Assembly: GCA_040768845.1 (NCBI GenBank) | Contig: JAXGME010000007.1 | Coordinates: 1-64,000, forward strand | Reading direction: 5' to 3' | DNA from: JAEZHK01 sp040768845 | Lineage (GTDB): Bacteria > Bacillota > Clostridia > Christensenellales > Aristaeellaceae | Length of the DNA: 64,000 nt | Shown here: positions 43,919-52,735 of the stretch, in pieces | How the letters are laid out: each line of letters opens with the position of its first letter | Numbering within the stretch: position 1 is the first letter of the stretch | The notes under the pieces: model-generated | The model's database searches: none | Told to the model about the DNA's origin: nothing | Seen by the model: only the letters and a program-made list of their open reading frames with translations | Position numbers and translations under genes: made by a program

Positions 43919-44874
43919 CCCCGCGCGTCCTGCTTTCTGCGCCGGCCACGCTCCGCGCTGCGCTGCGTATAGCCGCTGTGCCAGCCCTCGTCCTCGTCCG
44001 CGCCGCGCACCGCGCCCGGCTCGTCGCCCGGCAGCAGCTTCGGCCGCTGGTAGACCGAAGTATCCTGCGCGTCCCGCTCCGCCGTCTTCCGGACGCGGGG
44101 CGACACGATGTCCTCCATCGGGTCCGCGCCGAGGTCGTCAAAGAAGTCGCCCTCGACGCTGAAGGGGTCCTCCTCCGGACCGGCCTTTTTGCGGGGCCGC
44201 GCGAAGATCCGCCTGCGCTTTATGCGGGGTGGCCGGACCGGGGCTTCGGGCGCCTCGGCGTCCTCATCCTCGTAGGCGTCCTCGTCCTCGTAGGCGTCCT
44301 CGTCCTCGTAGGCGCGCCCGTACGCGCGCTCGTCTTCCGCGCGCCCGTAGAGCGCGTCGATGTCCTCGTCCGCCTCTACGCGGACCTGCGCGTCCGCTTC
44401 GTCGTAGGCTTCGTCCCCAAATCCGTCGTACCCGTCCTCGCCGGCTTCATCGTCGGCCTCGTCGTAGAGGCTGTCGTAGCCGTCCTCGGGCTCGTCGGGG
44501 GCGTCAAACTCGTCCTCGTCATACCCCATTTCCCCGCCGCGCCGGGCGCGCGCGGGGGCGTAGTCGCCGTAGCGCAGCATGAGATCGTCGTCGTCGATGT
44601 CCTCAACGTCGCTGTCCAGCAGAATCCGGCGCTTGCGGAACCACACCCAGTAGGGCCGCCAGCGCGCCATCCACACCGCCCAGTCCACCAGCACGCCGAC
44701 GATGATCAGCACGATCAGTATTTTGATCCAGTTGGCGGCAAACCACGATATGGACGACATGCCGCCCGAGTGGCTGCCGGTCGTCTGGAAGGCATCCGCG
44801 ATGGAACTGGCGATCCATCGGATCCACCCCAGCATCCCCTTGATGAACGAATCGGTAAAATCGGCTTGCTGCAT
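43915..44874 (-). CDS. Single-span membrane protein with long acidic cytoplasmic tail
   Basis: 319 residues. One strong membrane helix (about 48-72, ANWIKILIVLIIVGVLVDWAVW) is followed by WRPYWVWFRKRR and a very acidic, Tyr/Asp-rich low-complexity tail. It contains three tandem YEDEDA units encoded by an 18-bp DNA repeat (about 44258-44314), then a basic patch (IKRRRIFARPRKK). No known domain. Its place directly after cdaR suggests a role around c-di-AMP or envelope control, which is inference. Confidence 0.65.
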   Translation of the reverse strand: MQQADFTDSFIKGMLGWIRWIASSIADAFQTTGSHSGGMSSISWFAANWIKILIVLIIVGVLVDWAVWMARWRPYWVWFRKRRILLDSDVEDIDDDDLMLRYGDYAPARARRGGEMGYDEDEFDAPDEPEDGYDSLYDEADDEAGEDGYDGFGDEAYDEADAQVRVEADEDIDALYGRAEDERAYGRAYEDEDAYEDEDAYEDEDAEAPEAPVRPPRIKRRRIFARPRKKAGPEEDPFSVEGDFFDDLGADPMEDIVSPRVRKTAERDAQDTSVYQRPKLLPGDEPGAVRGADEDEGWHSGYTQRSAERGRRRKQDARG

Positions 44875-44955
44875 ACGTATCCCTTCCTGCCCGCTCTTCC
44901 GGAGGGCGCGGCCCCCGGGCCCGGGAAGACCGTTTCAAAGGCGCGGCGCCGTTCG

Positions 44956-46242
44956 TCAGCCGGCTTTTTGCGTCAGCGTCACGCGGACGGTGGCGGGGTC
45001 CACCGTGATGGATAGATCCGGGTAGTTGTCCACCGTCACCCTGACCGGCACGTCGTACACGCCGACGCCGTAGCCGGACAGGTCCACCCAGCACACCAGA
45101 TCGTTGCGGGACAGCGACTGCACCGCGGAGTAGGGCCCCACCAGCTTGACCTCCAGTCTGGGCGACGACCAGCTGGCGTGCAGCCCCTCCGCCACGCCGC
45201 TCAGCGTGGCCTGGAGGTTTGTGTAGCGCCGGGTCTGCTCCTGTTCGGCGATGCTGACCGTGGCGGACACCTGCCCGCTGGACAGGTTTTTGATGTCCTT
45301 GAGGGCCGCGATGTTCACCACCTGCGTGAAAGATCGGTCGGCGCCGGTGACATCGATAGGCTCGATGGTCAGGTGATCCAGCGTATCCAGGAGCGACTGG
45401 TCGGCGGCGACCACGACGGTGCTCGGGTTGACCTCGATGGATTCCAGCGTGTAGCCCCGCCGTACGGTGCCCTCCACGGATTCATTGGGCGAGGCCGTCA
45501 CGCTGATCTGCTTGGTGGGGTAGATGTCCACCGTCACGGTGACGGAACTGGTGGAGCTGGAAAGCGCGTACTCCGCCTCGATCGCGTCGCCGTGGGCGTC
45601 CAAAAGCCGCAGCTGCTCCAGCCGGCTGCCGGGGGTGGTACGGCCCGTGATGTCTACGTCCACCTGGGCGCTGGACACCTTCTGCACCAGCGACCGCGGG
45701 CCGGTCACGGTGATCTGCGACGGATTGGCGCGGCTGACGTTGTACCAGAAGCCCTTTTCCTGCTCGCCCGTGATCCGGGTCTCCACCGGCACGTAGCGCT
45801 GGTCCAGGTTCTCCACCTCCACCTCCACGGACTCCGGCCACACCTGGGTCACCGTGCCGTAGGTGGAGGTGCCCCTGAGCCGGATCGACTGCTTTCCGGT
45901 CTTGCGCACGGAGGAGAGGTCCATCTCCACGTGCACGTTGTCGGTGGTCACCAGCGAGAACGCCGACTGGGAGACGCGCACGGAGACCCGCGCGGAGGAC
46001 AGCGCATCGGAGAGGTTCGTGGCCAGCGCCAGCCGGCTGCTGGACAGAACCGACTGTCCGGTGACGGTAATGTCCACCCCCGACAGGGTCTTTTCGCGGG
46101 TGATGGACGGATTGGCGTAGAGTACGTAGCTCCACAGGCTCAGCGCGATCAGCACACTCAGCAGCTTATAGCCGAAGTTTCGGGTGAGCGCCCGCCAAAG
46201 GTGGGGCAGGAGCTTGCTCAGGCCCTCTTTATCCACCCTCAT
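44956..46242 (-). CDS. cdaR: CdaA regulatory protein CdaR (YbbR repeats)
   Basis: 428 residues. A short cytoplasmic N-terminus, one membrane helix (about 24-44, LLSVLIALSLWSYVLYA) and four YbbR-type beta domains outside the membrane, each with a valine-rich pattern (RVSVRVSQSA, QVDVDITGRT, QVSATVSIAE, VPVRVTVDNYP). CdaR modulates the diadenylate cyclase CdaA, whose gene overlaps the start of this one by 14 bp. Confidence 0.9.
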   Translation of the reverse strand: MRVDKEGLSKLLPHLWRALTRNFGYKLLSVLIALSLWSYVLYANPSITREKTLSGVDITVTGQSVLSSSRLALATNLSDALSSARVSVRVSQSAFSLVTTDNVHVEMDLSSVRKTGKQSIRLRGTSTYGTVTQVWPESVEVEVENLDQRYVPVETRITGEQEKGFWYNVSRANPSQITVTGPRSLVQKVSSAQVDVDITGRTTPGSRLEQLRLLDAHGDAIEAEYALSSSTSSVTVTVDIYPTKQISVTASPNESVEGTVRRGYTLESIEVNPSTVVVAADQSLLDTLDHLTIEPIDVTGADRSFTQVVNIAALKDIKNLSSGQVSATVSIAEQEQTRRYTNLQATLSGVAEGLHASWSSPRLEVKLVGPYSAVQSLSRNDLVCWVDLSGYGVGVYDVPVRVTVDNYPDLSITVDPATVRVTLTQKAG

Positions 46243-47095
46243 GGCCGCCCTCCTTCCACCGGAAGATCGAGGTCAGCGTGATCGCGTCGGACGGCGCGAA
46301 CATCTCCGAAAGAATGCCCGACAGGGATTTCGCGTCCAGATGGCGCGTCAGGCGCCCGCCGCGTGCCACCGAAATGATGCCCGTCTCCTCGGAAACGATC
46401 AGCACCACCGCGTCCGTCGATTCGGAAATGCCGATCGCAGCCCGATGCCGGGTGCCCAGTTCGCGGCTGATGGAGCTGTCGTCGGACAGCTGCAAAATGC
46501 AGGCGGCCGCGGCGATGCGCAGCCCGGAGATTACCACGGCGCCGTCGTGCAGCGGCGTGTTGGGCTCGAATATGTTCTCGATGAGCGGCTGGGAAATCTC
46601 GGCGTCCAGCATCGTGCCGCTGGCCACCACGTCGCCCAGGCCGGTGCCGCGCTCGATCACCACCAGCGCGCCCACGCGCCGCTTGGACAGGTTCACCAGC
46701 GCGGCGGTCATCTCCTGTACCGCCTTTTCGGACAGCTTTGTGTCCTTTGTGGAGCCCAGAAGCGCCCGCCAGCGCGACCGGCCCAGCTGATCCAGCCCGC
46801 GCCGGATCTCCGGCTGGAAGAGGATCACCAGCAAGAGCGCGCCGATGTTGAGCATCTGAAGCAGCAGCCAGCTGAGGGCGTTGAGCTGCAAAAGCTCGGC
46901 CAGCCCCGTGATCAGAAGGACGATGAACACGCCCTTGAGCACGGTGTTGGCCCGCGTGTGGGCCAGAGCCCGGATCAACTGGTAGACCAGCACCGAAACG
47001 ATCGCGATGTCCAGAATGTTGCGCCAGTCCGGCCGCACAAACAGGTTGGAAAAAAGCGAGAGAAACTGCTGCCAGATGCCGCTCAAAAAGGACAT
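46229..47095 (-). CDS. cdaA: Diadenylate cyclase CdaA
   Basis: Makes c-di-AMP from two ATP. Three N-terminal membrane helices (about 25-85) are followed by the DAC domain with the catalytic DGA in TPLHDGAVVI and the RHR triad in GTRHRAAIG. ATG six bases after GGGGGG is preferred; an ATG two codons earlier is possible. 288 residues. The usual third gene, glmM, is not adjacent here. Confidence 0.94.
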   Translation of the reverse strand: MSFLSGIWQQFLSLFSNLFVRPDWRNILDIAIVSVLVYQLIRALAHTRANTVLKGVFIVLLITGLAELLQLNALSWLLLQMLNIGALLLVILFQPEIRRGLDQLGRSRWRALLGSTKDTKLSEKAVQEMTAALVNLSKRRVGALVVIERGTGLGDVVASGTMLDAEISQPLIENIFEPNTPLHDGAVVISGLRIAAAACILQLSDDSSISRELGTRHRAAIGISESTDAVVLIVSEETGIISVARGGRLTRHLDAKSLSGILSEMFAPSDAITLTSIFRWKEGGHEGG

Positions 47096-47219
47096 GGCCA
47101 TCCCCCCCACTTGCGTTTCGTCCGCCCGCGGCGGCGCAGTCTGCCCGATAAGTCAAAGCGGCGCCCGTTTCAGGCGTCTTACGTTGGACGCACAAAAGCG
47201 GCGCGAGGTTGCCGGGATT

Positions 47220-47792
47220 TCATCCCCGCGTGCGGTCCTCCCGCAGCATTGCGTAGAGCGCCACATCCACGTAGCGGCCCTTGTTGAACAGCCTGCCGCG
47301 CAGCGTGCCCTCGTAGCGCATGCCCGCCTTGCGCATCACGGCGCCGGAGGCGGGGTTATCCACTTCGTGCTGCGCTTCGACCCGGTGCAGCCGCATTTCG
47401 TCAAAGGCAAAGTCCAGCATGGCGGAAAGCGCCTCGGTCATGATGCCCTGGTTCCAGTAGGCCCGCGACAGCGAATAGCCCACCTCCGCGGAGTTGTTGT
47501 CCCGCTGATACCACATGAAGCCGATGGTGCCGATCATCCGGCCGCTCTCCGCGTGCTCGATGGCCCAACTGACCGCATCCCCCACCCGGTACCTGCGCAG
47601 CATGTAGCGGATGTAGGCGCGCGATTCGTTGATGGAACGGTGGGCATCCCACAAAACGTGCCGCGCCACCTGCGGATCCCTGCTGTATTCGAACATGTCG
47701 GCGGCATCCCGCATGGTCAGCCTCCGGATGTACAGCCGCTCCGTTCGAATGCCCTTCATCCTGGCGAAGACCGATTCTTCATAAAAGGTCAT
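47220..47792 (-). CDS. GNAT acetyltransferase (RimJ/RimL type)
   Basis: 190 residues. TERLYIRRLTMRDAADMFEY at the N-terminus and AEVGYSLSRAYWNQGIMTEALSAM (acetyl-CoA loop) are typical of ribosomal-protein or small-molecule N-acetyltransferases of the Acetyltransf_3 family. The next segment MRLHRVEAQHEVDNPASGAVMRKAGM completes the fold. Substrate unknown. Confidence 0.9.
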   Translation of the reverse strand: MTFYEESVFARMKGIRTERLYIRRLTMRDAADMFEYSRDPQVARHVLWDAHRSINESRAYIRYMLRRYRVGDAVSWAIEHAESGRMIGTIGFMWYQRDNNSAEVGYSLSRAYWNQGIMTEALSAMLDFAFDEMRLHRVEAQHEVDNPASGAVMRKAGMRYEGTLRGRLFNKGRYVDVALYAMLREDRTRG

Positions 47793-47832
47793 GTTGTGGC
47801 CTCTGGTATTCAGAATGTGCCGCCCGGCCCCG

Positions 47833-49587
47833 CTACAGGATCAGGCCATTCAGGGATTCGACATCCTCCGGCGCGATTCCTTCCGGCAGCGCGACGGTTT
47901 CGCCCGGCAGCAGCGCGCCGTAGAAGTCCCCCGCGGCGACGCCCAGCGCGGCGACGCGGCCCTCGCAGGCGAGAAACCCGTCGCGGAGCCGCAGTTCCGC
48001 CCGCGGGGGGCTGAGAAGCGCCTCCAGAGCGGGCCCGCCGCCGGCGAGCACCAGCACCTGATCGATCCGGACGGTCTTCCCGCCGTCCGAAAGCTCCGTC
48101 CGCGCAATCACCGCGCCCTCCGACGGAAGGCTGGCCGCCAGCTCGCCCAGCGGCGCGGTTTCCCCCGCCATCGCGGCGTAGCTTGCGGAGGCGATCAGCG
48201 CGCCGTTCATCTGGTAGACCGCCGCGGTCACGGTGACGGGCCGCTTCCCGCCGCGGTCCGAATGGATCCAGACCGTCAGCGGCCCGCGCGCGGCCGGCGC
48301 TTCCGGCTGGGCGAGGGCCGCGCAGTCCCCCCACGCCTTCCGGAGCGCCGCGAAGGCCGGACGCCGAAGGCCGGAATGCTCGATCAGCGCGTCGCTGGCG
48401 TAGCGCGGCGCGTCCTCCGCCGCGCAGACGGCAAAGGCCCGGCCGGCCCGCCGGGCGTCAAGCGCCTTGGCGCCGAGTGCCTCCGCCTGAACAAACCGGC
48501 TGATGCGGGCGTATCGCGCGGCGTCGCCCATCGCGTTGGCGCCGTAGAGGGCCGCCTCCGCCTCCCCGTCCGGGCAAGGGCTGAGTGTGACCCGCCAAAC
48601 CGGCGTCCCCGGCGGCCAGAACCGTTCGCCCCCCGCCAGCGCCTCCATGGCGCGCAGCGTGGGCAGCGCCGCCGCCCTCGCCGGCTCCGGGCAATCGGCG
48701 GCCCCGGCCACCAGGAGCCCTTCCGGCAGGAGATCCGGAGGCAGCAGCCCGCCCTCCTCCCCCGGCCCCACCGCCTCGGCGCCCAGCGCCCTCAGCGCGC
48801 GCAGGAGGTCCCGGTCCCGCAGGCGGTGCGGCGACACCCGCGCCACGCGCTTTGGCCGCGGCGCGTCCATCGCCACGTTCATGAGGACGGAATCGCAGGC
48901 GACGCCGGACCGCTCGATCTGAAGCCGCAGGGTGTAGTAGGTTTTCCCGTCCCAGGGCGCGGCCTCCGGCAGCTTGACGGCGTGGCGCACATGTCCCTCG
49001 GCGGCGCGCAGCCGCTCGTAGACCTCGCTGGTCGCCACCATTTCGCCGTCCAGCGATACCTGGCAGCGGATGAGAAAGCGCCCGGCGGTATGGGCCGTCA
49101 GGTCGGCCTCCACTTTAATCACCCCGCCCGCCCCATGGGCGCGCACGCGGCGAAGCTCCACATAGCTGGTCTCCCGGAGCCACACCGGCCCCAGGATGCC
49201 CCTGGGCGCGCCGTCCGGCAGAGATGGATCAAAGACCACTTCCAGCTGATTTTCCGCCTCGCAGGCGCCGGTGATGTCGAGCGCCAATTCCCCCGGCCCG
49301 AAGAGCGCAAGCCGGCGGCCGTTGAGGCGCACCTCGCCATGGCCGGCGAGGTCTTCAAACCGCAGGAGGAACCGCTCATCCTCGCCGCCCAGGTCAAAGC
49401 GCGTCTGGTACGTCCAGCGCCGGGCATACACCCACTGCTCGCCCAGCGACTCCAGCCCGGAAACCCCGCGTCCAAGGATCCTCTGTTCGCGAAGCGCGGA
49501 GACAACATCCCGCGGCGCGGGCATCAGAAACGGCGGCCAGATGCCGCAGGAAATCGTCCAGCCCTCGTCCAGTCTTCTCGTCGCCAT
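47833..49587 (-). CDS. GH2-like (beta-mannosidase-like) sugar-binding protein, reduced
   Basis: 584 residues. The N-terminal part resembles the jelly-roll domain of GH2 enzymes: WVYARRWTYQTRFDL, LRFEDLAGHGEVRLNGRRLALF, ILGPVWLRETSYVELRRVRAH. An immunoglobulin-like domain follows. The region where the TIM barrel should be is only about 200 residues, is Ala/Gly-rich, and shows no NEN or other catalytic Glu motif, so I do not expect hydrolase activity. End segments (TVWIHSDRGGKRPVTVTAAVYQMNG; LALRD-type) look like the C-terminal beta domain of mannosidases. Function unknown. Confidence 0.55.
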   Translation of the reverse strand: MATRRLDEGWTISCGIWPPFLMPAPRDVVSALREQRILGRGVSGLESLGEQWVYARRWTYQTRFDLGGEDERFLLRFEDLAGHGEVRLNGRRLALFGPGELALDITGACEAENQLEVVFDPSLPDGAPRGILGPVWLRETSYVELRRVRAHGAGGVIKVEADLTAHTAGRFLIRCQVSLDGEMVATSEVYERLRAAEGHVRHAVKLPEAAPWDGKTYYTLRLQIERSGVACDSVLMNVAMDAPRPKRVARVSPHRLRDRDLLRALRALGAEAVGPGEEGGLLPPDLLPEGLLVAGAADCPEPARAAALPTLRAMEALAGGERFWPPGTPVWRVTLSPCPDGEAEAALYGANAMGDAARYARISRFVQAEALGAKALDARRAGRAFAVCAAEDAPRYASDALIEHSGLRRPAFAALRKAWGDCAALAQPEAPAARGPLTVWIHSDRGGKRPVTVTAAVYQMNGALIASASYAAMAGETAPLGELAASLPSEGAVIARTELSDGGKTVRIDQVLVLAGGGPALEALLSPPRAELRLRDGFLACEGRVAALGVAAGDFYGALLPGETVALPEGIAPEDVESLNGLIL

Positions 49588-49588
49588 T

Positions 49589-50152
49589 TTACAGTATGCC
49601 CATCTCTTTCAGAATTGGCTGCGCCAGGAGCACCGCGCAGACCGTCTTTCCGTCCTCGATTTCGCCGGCGTAGATCCGCGCGATCAGCTCCCGGGCGTCG
49701 ACAAAGAAGACGTTCAGAAATTCGTCCTCGTCGGGGCTGCTCTCGCCCTGCGAAAGCCCCGTGGCCAGATAAAGGCCAATCACCTCGTCCGAAAAACCCA
49801 CGCTGGTGAAGATGTCCGCCAGGTGCCGGAAGGACGCGGCGGAAAGCCCCGTCTCCTCGCGCAGCTCGCGGCGGGCGGCCTCCAGCCTGTCCGCGCCGAA
49901 ATCGTCCAGCTTTCCCGCGGGGATCTCGTCCAGCGCGCGGCCCGCCGCGCAGCGCCACTGACGCACCAGCGCGATGCGGCCCCGGTCATCCACCGCCACC
50001 ACCGCCGCCGCGCCCACATGGCGCACCACCTCTCGGGTGGACGTGCGCCCGCTGGGCAGCTCCACCGTGGCGCGCTCGAGATGCACCACTTTCCCGTCAA
50101 AGATCTTTTCCACGCCCAGCGTTTTTTCCCGAAGGTTCATATCCGACGTCAT
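49589..50152 (-). CDS. ADP-ribose pyrophosphatase-like NUDIX hydrolase
   Basis: 187 residues. The Nudix helix reads GADRLEAARRELREETGL; the catalytic REETGL core is intact, with one extra residue before it relative to the canonical spacing. AGKLDDFG and LVRQWRCAAGRALDEIPAG match YqkG/NudF-type ADP-sugar pyrophosphatases. The ATG is preceded by GGAGGAG; two upstream ATGs lack one. Confidence 0.9.
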   Translation of the reverse strand: MTSDMNLREKTLGVEKIFDGKVVHLERATVELPSGRTSTREVVRHVGAAAVVAVDDRGRIALVRQWRCAAGRALDEIPAGKLDDFGADRLEAARRELREETGLSAASFRHLADIFTSVGFSDEVIGLYLATGLSQGESSPDEDEFLNVFFVDARELIARIYAGEIEDGKTVCAVLLAQPILKEMGIL

Positions 50153-50224
50153 GTGCTTCTCCTCCACACGTCCCATTATACACCACCCGCGGGAGAATCT
50201 CAATCCGCGTGGCGCATTTGGGGC

Positions 50225-50253
50225 TGGATATTGCGGGGAAAATGGTGTATAAT
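50225..50253 (+). promoter_or_regulatory. Candidate promoter for the P-loop/thrC genes
   Basis: TATAAT at 50248-50253 with a weak -35 (TGGATA, 50225-50230) at 17 bp. It lies 35 bp before the first start codon of the divergent plus-strand unit. Confidence 0.5.
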
Positions 50254-50288
50254 GCCGGTACGATACTTCTTCTCAGGGAGGGATGGCC

Positions 50289-50711
50289 ATGATACAGGTG
50301 GTCCTGGGCAAGCGCGGAAGCGGCAAGAGCAAGCGGCTGATCGACTTGGCGAACGAGGCGCTCAAGACCGAACACGGCCTGGTCGTGTTTGTCGACGACG
50401 ATAAGAACAACATGTACGATCTGCGCCACGAGGTGCGGCTGGTGGACGCCAGCGAGTTTGCGCTGGGCGAATACCGCTCCGCATCCTGGTTTTACGGGCT
50501 GCTGGGCGGCATGCTGGCGATCAACTTTGACATCTCGCTGGTGTTCGTCGACGCCTTTATGAAGCTTGTCAACTGCACCGATCCCATGCTGCTCGAGCCC
50601 CTGTTCGACCAGATGGAGTCCCTTTCAAAGGATCACAACGTCAACTTTGTGCTGGGCGTCAGCGGCGATCCCGAGGCGCTGCCCGAATTCATTACGCGGT
50701 ACGCGGTCTAG
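50289..50711 (+). CDS. Small P-loop protein of unknown function
   Basis: 140 residues. Walker A-like VLGKRGSGKSKRLIDLAN at the N-terminus and a hydrophobic strand ending in Asp (ISLVFVDAFMKL) as Walker B. The ATG eight bases after GGGAGGG is chosen over one immediately adjacent to it. Small, single-domain ATPases of this kind occur in clostridia without a known role. It is 11 bp upstream of thrC. Confidence 0.65.
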   Translation: MIQVVLGKRGSGKSKRLIDLANEALKTEHGLVVFVDDDKNNMYDLRHEVRLVDASEFALGEYRSASWFYGLLGGMLAINFDISLVFVDAFMKLVNCTDPMLLEPLFDQMESLSKDHNVNFVLGVSGDPEALPEFITRYAV

Positions 50712-50722
50712 GGGAGAGCGAC

Positions 50723-52219
50723 ATGCGATACACTTCCACCCGCGGCCGGGGCGCGCCGATCGGCGCGGCGGGCGCGATCGTCAAGGGCATTTCGGACGAC
50801 GGCGGGCTCTTCGTTCCGGAGGCAATCCCCTCCCTCTCCGCGGAGGCCATCCGCGCGATGGCCGGGATGGGCTACCCGGAGGTGGCCGCGCGGGTAATGG
50901 CCGGCTGGCTGGGCGATTTTTCCCTCGACGAGCTGCTTGAAATGTGCGCCGCGGCCTACGGCGCCTTCGACGTCCCGGAGGTCGCGCCGCTGGCGGCGCT
51001 CTCCGGCGACCGCCACGTGCTGGAGCTGTTCCACGGCCCCACGCTGGCCTTCAAGGATATCGCGCTGCAGCTTTTGCCCCGGCTGATGGCCGCTTCGGCC
51101 AAAAAAGTCGGCGAGACGCGGACGCTCATGATCCTCGTCGCCACCTCCGGAGATACCGGAAAGGCCGCGCTGGCGGGCTTTGCGGATGTTCCGGGCGTGC
51201 GCATTGCGGTATACTATCCCGAGGGCGGCGTTTCCGAGGCGCAGCGGCTTCAGATGGTCACCCAGGCGGGCGCAAACACCGCCGTCATCGCCGTCCGCGG
51301 CAATTTTGACGACGCGCAGACCGGCGTCAAGCGCATGTTCACAAGCCCCGCGCTGCGGGATCGCCTGGCGGCGCGCAGCATGGTGTTTTCCTCCGCCAAT
51401 TCGATCAACCTGGGCCGGCTGGTGCCGCAGATTGCCTACTACTTCTGGGCCTATGCCCGCCTGGCGGCCGATGGGCGCATCGCCTTTGGCCGCCCGGTTA
51501 ACGTATGCGTGCCCACCGGCAACTTCGGCAACATTCTGGCCGCCTGGTACGCCCGGGAGATGGGCCTGCCCATTGCGCGGCTGATCTGCGCTTCCAACCG
51601 GAACAACGTGCTGTCGGATTTCATCAGGACCGGCGTGTACGACCGCAACCGCCCCTTTTATCAAACCACGTCCCCTTCGATGGACATTTTGATCTCCTCC
51701 AACCTGGAGCGGCTCCTTTTTGAGCTCACCGGCCGGGATGCCGGGGCCGTCGCCGCCATGATGGAGGATCTTGCGAAAACCGGGCGCTACGCGCTGCCCG
51801 CCGAGGCCCGCGCAAAGCTGGACGCGTTCATGAGCGGCGGCTGGGCAGACGAGGCCCAGGTGGCCGGCGAGATCGCCCGCACCTTCCGGGAGGGCGGCTA
51901 TCTGTGCGACCCGCACACCGCCGTGGCGCTCAGCGTTCACGCGCGCTACTCCAGGGAAACCGGCGACAGGACGCCCGTCATCATCACCTCCACCGCCAGC
52001 CCGTACAAGTTTGGAAAGGCCGTCGCCCGGGCGCTCTTCGGAGAGGAGGCCGCCTCATTGGACGATTTTGCCTGCTGCGACCGCCTCGCGCAGGCTTCCG
52101 GCGGTCGGGTGCCCCGCGCCATCGCTCAGCTTCGCGAAAAGCCGATTCTCCATACCGCCGTCTGTGATCAGGACGGCATGCAGGATGCGCTGATGGCCGC
52201 GCTGCCGGCCGGGTTCTGA
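50723..52219 (+). CDS. thrC: Threonine synthase
   Basis: PLP enzyme converting O-phosphohomoserine to threonine. The PLP lysine lies in HGPTLAFKDIALQ (about residue 113), with TSGDTGKAALAGF as phosphate-binding loop and SANSINLGRLVPQ as the conserved later segment. 498 residues, the long (E. coli/yeast-like) class with an N-terminal domain starting RYTSTRG. Functions with the homoserine dehydrogenase encoded 22 kb away. Confidence 0.95.
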   Translation: MRYTSTRGRGAPIGAAGAIVKGISDDGGLFVPEAIPSLSAEAIRAMAGMGYPEVAARVMAGWLGDFSLDELLEMCAAAYGAFDVPEVAPLAALSGDRHVLELFHGPTLAFKDIALQLLPRLMAASAKKVGETRTLMILVATSGDTGKAALAGFADVPGVRIAVYYPEGGVSEAQRLQMVTQAGANTAVIAVRGNFDDAQTGVKRMFTSPALRDRLAARSMVFSSANSINLGRLVPQIAYYFWAYARLAADGRIAFGRPVNVCVPTGNFGNILAAWYAREMGLPIARLICASNRNNVLSDFIRTGVYDRNRPFYQTTSPSMDILISSNLERLLFELTGRDAGAVAAMMEDLAKTGRYALPAEARAKLDAFMSGGWADEAQVAGEIARTFREGGYLCDPHTAVALSVHARYSRETGDRTPVIITSTASPYKFGKAVARALFGEEAASLDDFACCDRLAQASGGRVPRAIAQLREKPILHTAVCDQDGMQDALMAALPAGF

Positions 52220-52302
52220 CAGGTCGGGGGTTTTCGCGGCCATGCCGCCAAACGCCTGATCGACAAAATCAATCAAGCGCGAACGCGCCGCGCCCGTGGA
52301 GT

Positions 52303-52653
52303 ATGACTGTGAAGAAGAAAATGATCCTGATCGCCGTGACCGCCGCGGTGCTGCTGCTGGCGGCGCTGTGGATGTCCCGCTGGATCGGGCGGATGCTGAT
52401 CGGCAGCGTCGATACGCTGCAGGCCGCGGGCGAAGCGCCGCTGCCCACCGAAGAAATCTGGATCGCGCCGACGCTTGCGCCGGAGGCGGACTTCGCCGCC
52501 CAGGAAGCCGAGGCGCTGGAATCCATGCCCGACCCCGTGCCTTCACCCACCGACGAGGCGGAGGGCACCGCGCCGGTGCTTGAGTCCCCGGAGGATCTGG
52601 CCGGAACGGCGGATCAGAGCTCCATCGTCGACGAGCGTCCCGACGGCGACTGA
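52303..52653 (+). CDS. Membrane-anchored small protein, Glu/Pro-rich
   Basis: 116 residues. A basic start (TVKKKM), one hydrophobic helix (about 7-24) and then an acidic, Pro/Ala-rich, probably disordered extracytoplasmic tail. No domain recognised. ATG is close to GGAG; the in-frame GTG two codons later has better spacing. Followed at once by a strong terminator. Confidence 0.55.
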   Translation: MTVKKKMILIAVTAAVLLLAALWMSRWIGRMLIGSVDTLQAAGEAPLPTEEIWIAPTLAPEADFAAQEAEALESMPDPVPSPTDEAEGTAPVLESPEDLAGTADQSSIVDERPDGD

Positions 52654-52681
52654 CCGCCCAAGGGCCCGGCTTGCACCCGTA

Positions 52682-52722
52682 AAAATGACCGCTCCGGCTT
52701 CAGCGCCGGACGGTCATTTTTT
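52682..52722. terminator. Bidirectional intrinsic terminator
   Basis: AAAATGACCG and TCCGGC pair with GCCGGA and CGGTCATTTT around a short loop, with A-run on one side and T-run (TTTTTT) on the other, between convergent genes. Confidence 0.85.
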
Positions 52723-52735
52723 CGCGCGTCCCCGG

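Noticed and set aside
44258..44314. 18-bp tandem repeat, possible CRISPR or regulatory array
   Set aside because: In frame in a coding sequence and encodes YEDEDA units; no spacers.
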